Source of the DNA: Geothrix sp.
GTDB taxonomy: Bacteria; Acidobacteriota; Holophagae; Holophagales; Holophagaceae
Length of the DNA: 48,457 nucleotides
Assembly (NCBI GenBank): GCA_030681515.1
Contig: JAUXSE010000062.1
Location: 1-48,457 of the forward strand
Direction: 5' to 3'
A program made the position numbers and the translations under genes. The notes under the pieces were generated by a model. The model saw only the letters and a program-made list of their open reading frames with translations, made no database searches and was not told the origin of the DNA. Below, piece after piece: positions 34,701-42,515 of this stretch (its first letter is position 1; every line of letters begins with the position of its first letter).

Positions 34701-34923
34701 CGCGCTGGGCGCGGGGGCCGAGATGCGCGCCCCCATGGCCCGCGCCGTGGTGGGCGGCCTCATCACCTCCACGCTTCTGACCCTGATCGTGGTGCCGGTG
34801 TTCTTCGAGATCATAGATGACCTGAGCCTGGCCCGGACCTGGACCTGGCTCCGCCGCCGGCTGGGCATGGCGGAACCGGAACCGGAAACCAGACAGCCAC
34901 TCGTGGAGGCCCCGGATGCCTGA
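31720..34923 (+). CDS. RND-family multidrug efflux permease
   Basis: 1067 aa, usual HAE1 length. TM1 starts at PVLTTMIMLALVVLGLF. Two periplasmic loops and 12 membrane helices are evident. The proton-relay Asp pair is in GILIDDAIVVREN, and the TM10 Lys is in GLVTKNAILLVDHAL. This fits a proton-driven trimer exporting hydrophobic or amphiphilic compounds. The last 8 nt overlap the nitroreductase start, so expression is coupled. Substrate cannot be told from sequence. Confidence 0.95.
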   Translation: MFLSDLSIKRPVLTTMIMLALVVLGLFSVRGIGIDQWPKIDFPVVTVSVPYPGASPDAVEQDVVKKIEEALNTLEKVKEISATSQESIGTVVVQFHLERDVDKALEDVRSKIGQIRKDLPETIKEPIIAKMDPAQLPVVSLVVGPDAKHAGMSPRELTRIAEEFLKRRVENTPGVGSVEVVGGSQREILIQADPQKLSALGVSLQSVTSALGNDSRSIPSGNLLQGSREISVMVDAKARRVEDFEHMIVGNRQGRPVELGEVARVVDGVKERRTLALFNGQEAVALLVQKQLGGNTVAMVDALDKALQQLGPELEKAGVQVTKAKDNAKFIHDAVDDVKVAIFLGGALTVVIVFFFLKSWRSTLITSLTLPVSIISSFIIMKMLDFTLNTMTLMGLSLAVGILIDDAIVVRENITRHAEMGKDHVTAAREGTAEIGPAVVATTLSILAVFVPVAFMGGIVGRFFFPFAITVAFAVAVSLFVSFTLDPMLSAVWPDPEHEKGHHTLDEAGSGRNPVRLAVAWFNRQLDGWEIVYRDGIRWSLEHRKTVMAVGFGSFFLAMGLSGLLGNDFMSDYDRGDLQVGFKTEPGSSLAATEAKAMQVEKIIRQSPEVERTFTSIGTGLNATINEGSIYVKFKEGRRRSHVAIRREFRDRFQALAGIETSIEAVNDFGDPKPFMVAVLAPERALVERAEPQVRAVFQKVTGAVDIQSSRDAGRPELRLVVDRKAASDLGVSPGAVAAVVRPLVDGVEVSKFEDVSGEQYDVRVRLSDEARRKASDLAGMMVVSTKKDKAGNNTLVRVDQVARFEESLAPSKLQRRDLQAQLLLTANKEGKSLEEVVAELGKGIDKLKASGELPEGVKVAFIGQARDNKETAGYMGSALLLAVVFIYIVLASQFESFKLPVTIMLSLPLSMVGMVLMLLVTGDSMSMMTSIGLILLMGLVTKNAILLVDHALHLEREEGIPRREAIIRAGTVRLRPILMTSFAMIFGMLPLFFALGAGAEMRAPMARAVVGGLITSTLLTLIVVPVFFEIIDDLSLARTWTWLRRRLGMAEPEPETRQPLVEAPDA

Positions 34924-35620
34924 GTCAGCCTTCTACGCGGCGGTGGAATCCCGGCGCACCGTGCGGGATTTCCTCCCCGATCCCGTCCCCCGGGAGGTGC
35001 TGGACCGGGCCCTCGACGCCGCCCGGCTGGCGCCCAGCTCCAGCAATCTGCAACCATGGGAGTTCATCATCATCCGGGATCCAAAAGTCAGACAGGCGGC
35101 CAACGCCGCCTGCCTGGATCAGCAGCCGGCGAAGACCGCGCCGGTGCTGATCGCCCTGGTCACGCACCGGGATACCTGGCGGCGGAACCGGGACGAGATC
35201 CTGCGGATCTTCAAAGGCCGGGGTCCCCTCCGCCCGAGCCAGGCGGCCTACTACCGGCGCATCGTCCCGCTGATCTACACCACGGGGCCCTTCGGCATTC
35301 TCGGGCCCCTGAAGCGCTTCTTCAGCCGCGTGGCCTCGCTCTTCAAACCCACGCCGAACCTCATGTCCCGCAGCGATATCCGCATCATGGCCCACAAGAG
35401 CACGGCCCTGGCCGCCGCCACCTTCATGCTGGCCATGCGCGCCGAGGGTTACGATACCTGCCCCATGGAAGGCTTCGACCCCTGGCGGGCCGAGGCGCTG
35501 CTTGGCCTGCCCCGGGGCGTCGAGGTGAACATGTTCCTGGCGGTGGGCAGGCGCAGCGACACGGGCGTGTGGTGGGACCGGGCCCTCATGCCCCGGGAAT
35601 GGGCCGTGCGGGAGATCTGA
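34916..35620 (+). CDS. Nitroreductase-family flavoprotein
   Basis: 234 aa. FMN-binding signatures: ESRRTVRDF at the N-terminus, LAPSSSNLQPWEF (~42-54), and a C-terminal MEGFDPWRAEALLGLPRGVEVNMFLAVGRR. It is a probable NAD(P)H-dependent cytoplasmic oxidoreductase. The ATG lies inside the end of the RND gene (8-nt overlap). Co-expression with a TetR-controlled pump suggests a detoxification module in which a quinone, nitroaromatic or similar compound is reduced and exported; that is inference. Confidence 0.9.
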   Translation: MPESAFYAAVESRRTVRDFLPDPVPREVLDRALDAARLAPSSSNLQPWEFIIIRDPKVRQAANAACLDQQPAKTAPVLIALVTHRDTWRRNRDEILRIFKGRGPLRPSQAAYYRRIVPLIYTTGPFGILGPLKRFFSRVASLFKPTPNLMSRSDIRIMAHKSTALAAATFMLAMRAEGYDTCPMEGFDPWRAEALLGLPRGVEVNMFLAVGRRSDTGVWWDRALMPREWAVREI

Positions 35621-35684
35621 TACCGCTCCGTGGTGAAGGTTTTTCATTCGGACTGAACGCATCTTGAGGCACTCTGGAAGGTCC

Positions 35685-38600
35685 ATGACTGCTGCGCCCC
35701 AAGACCTGAAGGACCTGCTGCGACTGGCGGATTCGCCGGTGGAGGGGTTTTCCGCGCCGGGCGCGCGGCTGCGCTGGACCTCGCCCCCGGCCCTGGCCCT
35801 GGTGCTGGCCCGATGGATCACCCGCGAAGGCCGCGTCCAGCCCCTGTGGGTGGATGCGCCCAGCGAGGCCGAGGCCCGCACCCTGGCTCACGATCTCCAG
35901 GCGCTGCTCCCCGGCGCCGGCATCGCCCATTTTCCCGGCTTCACCGCCTATGCGGGCGGCGAAAGCAGTCCCCCGGGGATGGTGCTCCGGGAGCGGCTTT
36001 CGGCCCTGGTGGGGATGCTCGAACGGCGAGTTCAGGTGCTCGTGACCGGCCCCCTCACCGCATGCGAAAAGCTGCCCCATCCCACCTGGTTCCAGAAACA
36101 GAAACTGGAGCTTCGCAAGGGCGCGGAGGTGCCCCGGGAGCTGCTGCTGGAAACGCTGGTGGCCCTGGGCTACCGCCGCACGGAGCTGGCCTCGGCCCCG
36201 GGCGAGTTCAGCTCCCGCGGCATGGTGGTGGATCTGTGGCCCGACCATCTGGAGCAGCCGCTGCGCCTGGAGACCTTCGGCGATGAGCTGGAGCGGCTCA
36301 GCCCCTTCGATCCCGATACTCAGCGCCGCACGGGCGAGGCCCTGGAATCGCTCATGCTCTACCCCCGCTTCGAGGGGGATCGCGGCAACGGCGAGGCGCT
36401 GCTGGCCGCCGTGGCCTCCCGCGCGGACCGCACGCAGGAACCCGGAGACGATCTGGCGTTCCGCCGGGCCCGGCTCGCCACCCACGGCCACTTCCCCGGC
36501 GAAGAGCTGTTCCATTCCCTGCTGGCCCAGCCCAGGGGGCAGCTGGTCCACTGGATGCCGCCCTGCCTGCGGGTCCGCCTGGATGGGGCCTGGGAGGAGG
36601 CCCTGCGGGACGCGGAACGCGCCCGCATCGAGGAGGGGCTGGCCATGCTGCGCCGGGGCGGCGTGGTGTGCCCCGATTTCGAGGATCGCTTCCTGCCCAC
36701 GGACCCCAGCCGTCCCACCCTGCGGTTGACCGAATGGCAGAGCGAAGCCACGGTGCCCCTCGCGGCGCAACCGGTACGCGAGTTCCAGGGCCGCATCTCC
36801 GAGTTCGCCGAGCACCTGCAGGACCTCTCCCTTTCGGGTCACCGGGTGTTCCTGGCGGGCTCCACGCCGGGCATGCGGGACCGCTTCCAGGAACTTCTGC
36901 GGGAGCACGAGCTGCCCCGGGGCCATGGCGCGGAGGCCGGATGCCGGGCCATCCACCTGGGCCTGAGCGGTGGAGCCCACTTGAAGGAACCCGCCCTGGT
37001 GGTCTTCACCGAGCGGGAGATCTTCGGACGCAAGGTGGCCCAGGCCGCGCCGAAGAAATCCCGAAGTTCTGCCTTCCTGTCGGACCTGCGGGATCTGAAA
37101 CCCGGGGATCGCGTGGTGCACCTGGACCACGGCATCGGCGAATTCCTGGGCTTCGCCACCCTCACCGTGGGCGGCGAGGAGCAGGAGGTGCTGCAACTGC
37201 GCTACGCGGACGGCGGCCAGCTCAACGTGAGCCTCGAACGGGCCGATCTGATGCAGCGCTACACCGGCGCCGAAGGCCACCTGCCGCCCCTGGACAAGCT
37301 GGGCGGCGCCAGTTGGGCCAAGGTCAAGCGCCGGGCCAAGAAGGCCATCCGCGACATGGCCGACGAACTGCTGAAGCTCTACGCCCAGCGCAAGCTGGAG
37401 AAGGGCCACGCCTATCCGCCGGACGGGCCGGACATGGCGGCCTTCGACGCCAGCTTCCCCTTCACGCCCACGCCCGACCAGATCGAGGCCATCGAGGCGG
37501 TGAAGGCGGATCTGGAATCACCGCGCCCCATGGATCGCCTGCTGGTGGGTGACGTGGGTTTCGGCAAGACGGAAGTGGCCATGCGCGCCGCGGCCAAGGT
37601 GGCGCTGGAAGGCAAGCAGGTGGCCGTGCTGTGCCCCACGACCGTGCTTTGTTTCCAGCACTTCCGCACCTTCAAGGAGCGCTTCGCGGGCTTCCCCATC
37701 CGCATCGAGATGCTCAACCGCTTCGTGGATCCGGGCGGCCAGAAGCGCATCCTCCAGGAGGTAGCCGACGGCAAGATCGAGATCGTCATCGGCACCCACC
37801 AGATGCTGGGGGCCAAGGTGAAGTTCGCGGACCTGGGCCTGGTGGTGATTGACGAGGAACAGCGCTTCGGCGTGGGCCACAAGGAGAAGCTCAAGCGGCT
37901 GCGCCTCAACGTGGACCAGCTGGCCCTGAGCGCCACGCCCATTCCCCGCACCCTGCACATGAGCCTCACGGGGCTCCGCGAGATCAGCCTCATCGAAACG
38001 CCACCGAAAGACCGGTTGGCCATCGAGACCGTGGTGGCCCCCTGGAGCGACGAACTGGTGCAGACCGCCATCCAGTTCGAGCTGCGCCGCGGCGGCCAGG
38101 TCTACCTGGTCCACAACCGCGTGGAATCCATCGTTTCCATCGCCGCGCGGGTGCGCGAGCTGGTGCCCGATGCCCGGGTGGGCGTGGGCCACGGCCAGCT
38201 GAGCGATGACGGCCTGGAGCAGGTGATGCTGGCCTTCATGGAGGGCCGGGTGGATGTGCTGGTGGCGACCACCATTGTCGAAAACGGCCTCGACGTGCCC
38301 AACGCCAATACGCTCATCGTCCATCGCGCCGATGCCTTCGGCCTGAGCCAGCTCTACCAGCTGCGGGGGCGCGTGGGCCGCAGCGACGTGCCGGCCTATG
38401 CCTACCTGCTGATTCCGCCCAAGCACGAGATCAGCGAGGAGGCCCGCCGGCGCCTGCAGGCTCTGGAGGATTTCTCGGAGCTGGGCTCGGGCTTCCGGGT
38501 GGCGGCCATGGATCTGGAGCTGCGGGGCGCGGGCAACCTGCTGGGCGGCGAACAGTCCGGCCACATCCACGACATCGGCTTCGAGCTCTACGTGAAGCTC

Positions 38601-39095
38601 CTGGAGGAAACGCTCCAGGAACTGCAGGGCCAGCCCAGCGGCACCTTCGAGGTGAAGCTGGATGGCCTGGCGCCCGGCGCCCGGCTCAGCCGCCGCTGGA
38701 TTGACCAGGCCAGCGAACGCCTGGTGGCCTACAAGCGCATCTCGCGCCTGCGGGAGGAGCGCGACCTGGAGCTCTACCGCCTGGATCTGGAGGATCGCTT
38801 CGGCCGCATCGCGGATGACGATCCGGATACGATCCGTTTCTTCGAACTGCTCAAGGTCAAGGTGCGGGCCCAGGTTCTGGCCGTGTCCGAAGTGGCCGTG
38901 GACAAGGGCCAGCTGAAGTTCCGCCTGAGCCCCCAGACCCCGCTGGACCCCGCCAAGCTCATGGCCTGGGTGGGGCGCACCAAGGGTGCCAGCCTCAGCC
39001 CCGACGGCACCCTGCGCCTGCCCCTGCTCGGCACCCAGGATGGCCCCATCCTCCAGGCCCAGCGGGTGCTGGCGGAATGGGCGCTCCTGGGCTGA
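35685..39095 (+). CDS. mfd: Transcription-repair coupling factor
   Basis: 1136 aa (E. coli Mfd is about 1150). The ATG at 35685 with GGAAGG is preferred over a TTG 21 nt upstream. Order: UvrB-like N-terminal modules (~1-330; PGAGIAHFPGFTAYAGGESSP), the RNA-polymerase-interacting CarD-like domain (~470-540; GDRVVHLDHGIGEFLG), the SF2 motor with Walker A GDVGFGKTE and DEEQ box IDEEQRFGV, motif VI QLRGRVGRSD, and the TRCF C-terminal domain. It displaces stalled RNA polymerase and recruits UvrA. No unusual features. Confidence 0.97.
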   Translation: MTAAPQDLKDLLRLADSPVEGFSAPGARLRWTSPPALALVLARWITREGRVQPLWVDAPSEAEARTLAHDLQALLPGAGIAHFPGFTAYAGGESSPPGMVLRERLSALVGMLERRVQVLVTGPLTACEKLPHPTWFQKQKLELRKGAEVPRELLLETLVALGYRRTELASAPGEFSSRGMVVDLWPDHLEQPLRLETFGDELERLSPFDPDTQRRTGEALESLMLYPRFEGDRGNGEALLAAVASRADRTQEPGDDLAFRRARLATHGHFPGEELFHSLLAQPRGQLVHWMPPCLRVRLDGAWEEALRDAERARIEEGLAMLRRGGVVCPDFEDRFLPTDPSRPTLRLTEWQSEATVPLAAQPVREFQGRISEFAEHLQDLSLSGHRVFLAGSTPGMRDRFQELLREHELPRGHGAEAGCRAIHLGLSGGAHLKEPALVVFTEREIFGRKVAQAAPKKSRSSAFLSDLRDLKPGDRVVHLDHGIGEFLGFATLTVGGEEQEVLQLRYADGGQLNVSLERADLMQRYTGAEGHLPPLDKLGGASWAKVKRRAKKAIRDMADELLKLYAQRKLEKGHAYPPDGPDMAAFDASFPFTPTPDQIEAIEAVKADLESPRPMDRLLVGDVGFGKTEVAMRAAAKVALEGKQVAVLCPTTVLCFQHFRTFKERFAGFPIRIEMLNRFVDPGGQKRILQEVADGKIEIVIGTHQMLGAKVKFADLGLVVIDEEQRFGVGHKEKLKRLRLNVDQLALSATPIPRTLHMSLTGLREISLIETPPKDRLAIETVVAPWSDELVQTAIQFELRRGGQVYLVHNRVESIVSIAARVRELVPDARVGVGHGQLSDDGLEQVMLAFMEGRVDVLVATTIVENGLDVPNANTLIVHRADAFGLSQLYQLRGRVGRSDVPAYAYLLIPPKHEISEEARRRLQALEDFSELGSGFRVAAMDLELRGAGNLLGGEQSGHIHDIGFELYVKLLEETLQELQGQPSGTFEVKLDGLAPGARLSRRWIDQASERLVAYKRISRLREERDLELYRLDLEDRFGRIADDDPDTIRFFELLKVKVRAQVLAVSEVAVDKGQLKFRLSPQTPLDPAKLMAWVGRTKGASLSPDGTLRLPLLGTQDGPILQAQRVLAEWALLG

Positions 39096-39138
39096 GCCGA
39101 GATTCAGCAGAACAAGCGTTCCGGCCGAAACAGCTGGC

Positions 39139-40614
39139 ATGGCTCAGGGACGGATCACCAGCATCTGGAGTGGCCACCGCCCGGCGGTGGTGACTGCGGT
39201 GTGTTTCCTGGTGGCGGCGGGGCTGGGGCTGGTCACGGCCCACCATGGTGGAGTCAAGGATTTCGAACCGCTGGGTTTCGCCACCGCCAGCCGCACGCTG
39301 AACCAGATCATGGCCGTGGTGATGACCAGCATCGCGCTGATCCTGCCGCTCACGTCGAATCTCTACACGCCGCGGCTGGCGAAGCTCTATGTCACCCATC
39401 CGCTGATCGTGGGCGGGCTGTCCGTCTTCATCGTCGGCAACCTGCTGATCATGTCCCTGCATTTCTTCCCGTCCGGGCACGGCTTCGTCCGCTTCGGCAT
39501 CTGGGCCGTTGCCTGCATCTACCTGCTGGTGCTGGCGGCCATCCTGCCCTACCTCTACGGCATCAGCCGCTTCCTCCGCCCCAGCTACTTCATGCCCATG
39601 CTCACCCGGAAGGGCCTGCGCAGCCTTCAGGAGCTGGCGCGGGGGCGGCGGATCGAAGCGAACAAGGACGACCTCTTCGAGACCATAGATGTGGTGACGA
39701 ATGTGGCGCTCACCGGCATGGCCCGCGGGGACCGGCAGCTGGTGCTGCTGGCCCTGAAATCCCTGCACGCGCTCCTGACCGGCATCATCGGCTGCGCCGG
39801 GCGGAAGGCTTGTGCCTGGCGCGGCTCCCGGCCCTGGTTCGTGCCTGGCCTGGCCAAGGAGGGCCAGGACTACCTCACGCGCGAACGGGCCTGGCCCGAG
39901 GCCTACGTGCTGGCGCAGATCCTGAAGGTGGCGGAGGTGGCGACCCGGCGGCAGCACGAGCTGGTGTCTGAGCTGGCGGGACAGCTGGTGGCCACGGCCC
40001 GCCTGGCCTGCGATGCGGACGCGGGCCCCGTGATCGAACTCCACGTGATGACCTTCAACACCCTGCTGCACGAAGCCCTGGAGGAGCGGGATCTCCGGCG
40101 CTTCCAAAACCTGTCGTACCACTACCGCCTGCTCATCGAGGTCTTCCAGCGCTCCCCCGGCCGCATGCACGAGGGCGCCCGCCACCTGATGCACTACGCC
40201 CGCCTCGCCGCTCGCCAGGGGCTTCATTTCGCCTTCGAGACCGTGGTGTACGACCTGGGTGAACTGGTGCTCAGCATCGGCGGCCAGGATGAAGAGCGGG
40301 CGGTGGAGCTGATCCAGGCCTGGGCGGGGCCGGTCTGGCAGGAGGCCATCGCCCAGGACAGCGGCATGAAGAAGGTCGGCTGGCGCACCCTCCTGCGCAC
40401 CCACTGGGAGGCCCGGGCCAGGGGATTGAAGGAGGCCGCCGACGCCATCTACTGGCGATTCCTGACGGATGAGGCGATCCATCGCGAACAACTGGAGCTG
40501 CTGCTCGAAGAGAACCGGGAACTGCACTACGAGTTCAACGACCGGCTCATGCGCTTCGCCCACCTGTCCCCCGCCGCCGAGGCCGAGGCCCAGGCTTTCC
40601 TGGAGCAGTGGTAG
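39139..40614 (+). CDS. DUF2254-like integral membrane protein
   Basis: 491 aa. Start at MAQGRITS; a longer open frame runs back into mfd but reads as a shadow of it. The Shine-Dalgarno is weak. Four hydrophobic segments occupy the first ~150 residues (VVTAVCFLVAAGLGLVTA; LNQIMAVVMTSIALILPL; IVGGLSVFIVGNLLIMSL; FGIWAVACIYLLVLAAIL), followed by SNLYTPRLAKLY-type wording as in DUF2254. The remaining ~340 residues are a soluble helical domain. Function unknown. It lies 43 bp after mfd and may be co-transcribed. Confidence 0.8.
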   Translation: MAQGRITSIWSGHRPAVVTAVCFLVAAGLGLVTAHHGGVKDFEPLGFATASRTLNQIMAVVMTSIALILPLTSNLYTPRLAKLYVTHPLIVGGLSVFIVGNLLIMSLHFFPSGHGFVRFGIWAVACIYLLVLAAILPYLYGISRFLRPSYFMPMLTRKGLRSLQELARGRRIEANKDDLFETIDVVTNVALTGMARGDRQLVLLALKSLHALLTGIIGCAGRKACAWRGSRPWFVPGLAKEGQDYLTRERAWPEAYVLAQILKVAEVATRRQHELVSELAGQLVATARLACDADAGPVIELHVMTFNTLLHEALEERDLRRFQNLSYHYRLLIEVFQRSPGRMHEGARHLMHYARLAARQGLHFAFETVVYDLGELVLSIGGQDEERAVELIQAWAGPVWQEAIAQDSGMKKVGWRTLLRTHWEARARGLKEAADAIYWRFLTDEAIHREQLELLLEENRELHYEFNDRLMRFAHLSPAAEAEAQAFLEQW

Positions 40615-40649
40615 TGGGGCACTCTCCAGAATTCCTAAGCCAGAAAAGC

Positions 40650-40690
40650 GGAACACAGAGGACACAGAGGGCCGCAGAGGACACAGAGAA
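40650..40690 (+). repeat. CACAGAGGACACAGAG-type interspersed repeat, left copy
   Basis: Tandem degenerate units of CACAGAGGACACAGAG, followed by a CACCGGTGAACACCGATAAA-like tract (to ~40730). Similar units recur in many environmental bacterial genomes. An inverted counterpart lies at 40915-40956. Confidence 0.7.
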
Positions 40691-40770
40691 AAGACAAAAA
40701 GAAACCACCGGTGAACACCGATAAAAGCTGATGAACGCCAATCAAGACCAGATCATCCGTTCTCTAAGCA

Positions 40771-40822
40771 CGGGCTGCAGCCCGGGATCACTTCCGGCCA
40801 TGCCGGAAGCCGCCTTCGGCGG
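40771..40822. repeat. Cluster of three palindromes
   Basis: A 14-bp palindrome centred on CTGCAG (40771-40784); an 8-bp-arm hairpin with apex GC-CAT-GC (40791-40809); and a 5-bp-arm CCGCC-TTC-GGCGG hairpin (40810-40822). They are back to back in non-coding DNA; the second follows the GC-NNN-GC rule seen in valS. Confidence 0.65.
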
Positions 40823-40914
40823 GCCCATGCGGCGAGGGGCACCTGCTTCCGTGTCTTCCCTGGAATTCCGTGTTTTCCGTGACCAGCAAGGCTGTGGTGC
40901 CGCGCAGGGGCATG

Positions 40915-40956
40915 TTCTCTGTGTCCTCTGTGGGATTTCTGTGTCCTCTGTGTTCC
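40915..40956 (-). repeat. CACAGAGGACACAGAG-type interspersed repeat, right inverted copy
   Basis: Two units of TCTGTGTCCTCTGTG ending GTTCC, the reverse complement of the left copy beginning GGAACACAGAGGACAC. Together they bound about 307 bp of non-coding DNA like a terminal inverted repeat. Confidence 0.7.
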
Positions 40957-41114
40957 AACTTTTCCTGGAGAGTTGACCATGGCCATGCCCCTGCTGCATC
41001 GCCAGGTTGAGTTGGGGCCTCAAGTCCGTTCGCCGGTGGGGATCCGCCATTCGCCGATCCGCGTGGAAGGCGGCATCCCGAGGGGCTAGCTTGGAGGCAT
41101 CCCCGGGGGTTCCC

Positions 41115-42515
41115 ATGTTTCCCTTCCTGATGTCCGAAGCCGCCGCCCTGCTCCGCGTGCTCCAGGCCGTGGCCCTGTTCGTGCTCCTGGCCTCCTTCGC
41201 CCCCGCGGCCCTGCGGAGCGGGGAGCCGCGCATCGTCGCCCTGCATGGCTTCGAGACCGCCGAGGTGCGCCAGCAGGGCTTCACCCTGCCGAGGGCCATG
41301 AAGATCCACATCTACGCCAAGGGTGGAGGGGTTCGGCGCTTCGGGCGCGCCTCCATGGAAAACCCGCTCTTCGCCTACGGGTGGATCCTGAACGCCGCCA
41401 CCCGGGAAGTGGTCTGGCAGATGGACGGATCGAACACCCGGAGGAACTGGGAATACCGCATCGCCGATCAGTACCTGGATCTGCCCGCGGGCAGCTACGA
41501 AGCCACCTTCGCCAACCACGGCTTCGGCCAGAGCCTGCTCTTCGCCCAGTGGAGCCGGAACATTGACCGTCGCGCCCTCCATGCCGGACGCACCGAGCGG
41601 CCCCACGGCTTCCTGGCGGCCTTCGGCGCGGACGAGGCCAGCCTCCTGCGCCACTGGCGGGAGCAGGTGGGGAACTACGGGATGGAGATCTACCTGCCCG
41701 GCGGCGATCCGAAGGAGGTGCCCACCTTCGACGCGCCCCTGCGCTGGAGGAACATTGTCCTGGCGCTGCCGGCGGTCACAGACAGCGGGCATTGGACCCA
41801 GGCCTTCCAGGTGCGCAAGCCGGTCACCCTGCACATCTACGCCGAGGGCGAGGGCAGCGGCCGGCGCATGCATGACTACGGCTGGATCACGGAGGCCCGC
41901 ACCCGCGCCCGGGTGTGGGAGATGGCCATGGACAAGGCCCAGTACGCCGGCGGTGGCCGCAAGAACCGCCGCCAGGTGGAAACGATCCAGCTGCCCGCGG
42001 GAGACTACGAGGCCACCTTCGTCACGGACGATTCCCATTCCCCCGCCGACTGGAATGTCGCGCCCCCCTGTGATCCGGCGTTGTACGGCCTCACGCTGTC
42101 CGTTCCATCGGATGCAGACCTTCCGGCCATCTCGATGACGAAATCCCTCGCCTGGCCCGTGCTGGCCGAACTGGCGCGGCTGGGCGACGATCAGGACCGC
42201 AGCGCCGTCTTCACCCTCGCCGGAGCCCAGTCCGTGCGGGTCTACGCCATCGGTGAGGGGGATGGCGACGAGATGGCCGACGAGGGCTGGATCGAGGATG
42301 CCACGGGCAAGCGCGTCTGGACCATGGAGCGCAGCCGCACCGTTCATGCCGGAGGCAGCTCCAAGAACCGCCTGGCCGACGAGGTGATCAGCCTGCAGAA
42401 GGGCGCCTACACCCTGCGTTTCCGCACCGACGACAGCCACGCCTACGGCCGCTGGAACAGCGACGCGCCCTGGGATCCGGAGCACTACGGCGTGACGGTG
42501 TATGCGGTGAAGTGA
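41115..42515 (+). CDS. Exported protein with a triplicated ~110-residue domain
   Basis: 466 aa from the ATG at MFPFLMSEAAALL, after a G-rich Shine-Dalgarno; an upstream in-frame start is less likely. A hydrophobic N-terminus (LLRVLQAVALFVLLASFAPAA) predicts export or anchoring. Three repeats start near 55, 230 and 365. Each has a beta-strand I(H/R)(I/V)YAxGEG, then YGWI, VWxM, KNR, a LPAGxYEATF strand, and in copies 2 and 3 a TDDSH-xxxxWN-xxPxDPxxYG motif rich in acidic residues and His that could bind metal or sugar. Copy 1 has lost the DDSH motif (NHGFGQ). Function unknown. The 3' end overlaps the convergent nucleotidase gene by 31 bp. Confidence 0.82.
   Translation: MFPFLMSEAAALLRVLQAVALFVLLASFAPAALRSGEPRIVALHGFETAEVRQQGFTLPRAMKIHIYAKGGGVRRFGRASMENPLFAYGWILNAATREVVWQMDGSNTRRNWEYRIADQYLDLPAGSYEATFANHGFGQSLLFAQWSRNIDRRALHAGRTERPHGFLAAFGADEASLLRHWREQVGNYGMEIYLPGGDPKEVPTFDAPLRWRNIVLALPAVTDSGHWTQAFQVRKPVTLHIYAEGEGSGRRMHDYGWITEARTRARVWEMAMDKAQYAGGGRKNRRQVETIQLPAGDYEATFVTDDSHSPADWNVAPPCDPALYGLTLSVPSDADLPAISMTKSLAWPVLAELARLGDDQDRSAVFTLAGAQSVRVYAIGEGDGDEMADEGWIEDATGKRVWTMERSRTVHAGGSSKNRLADEVISLQKGAYTLRFRTDDSHAYGRWNSDAPWDPEHYGVTVYAVK

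Larger units (their letters stand above)
40615..41114. other. 500-bp intergenic region without a gene
   Basis: Between the DUF2254-like gene and the triplicated-domain gene. It holds the inverted CACAGAGG repeats, the palindrome cluster and a TTCCGTGTTTTCCGTG-type tract (40850-40882). The remainder (about 40970-41114) shows no gene or clear promoter. Short open frames here translate the repeats and have no coding look. Confidence 0.7.

Noticed and set aside
38986-39138. Upstream extension of the DUF2254-like gene into mfd
   Set aside because: The extra residues are Pro/Ser/Ala-rich, typical of a shifted reading of mfd; the ATG at 39139 leads straight into the membrane segments.
40731-40976. 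81-codon open frame in the repeat region
   Set aside because: It translates the interspersed repeats, has no ribosome-binding site and no coding character.
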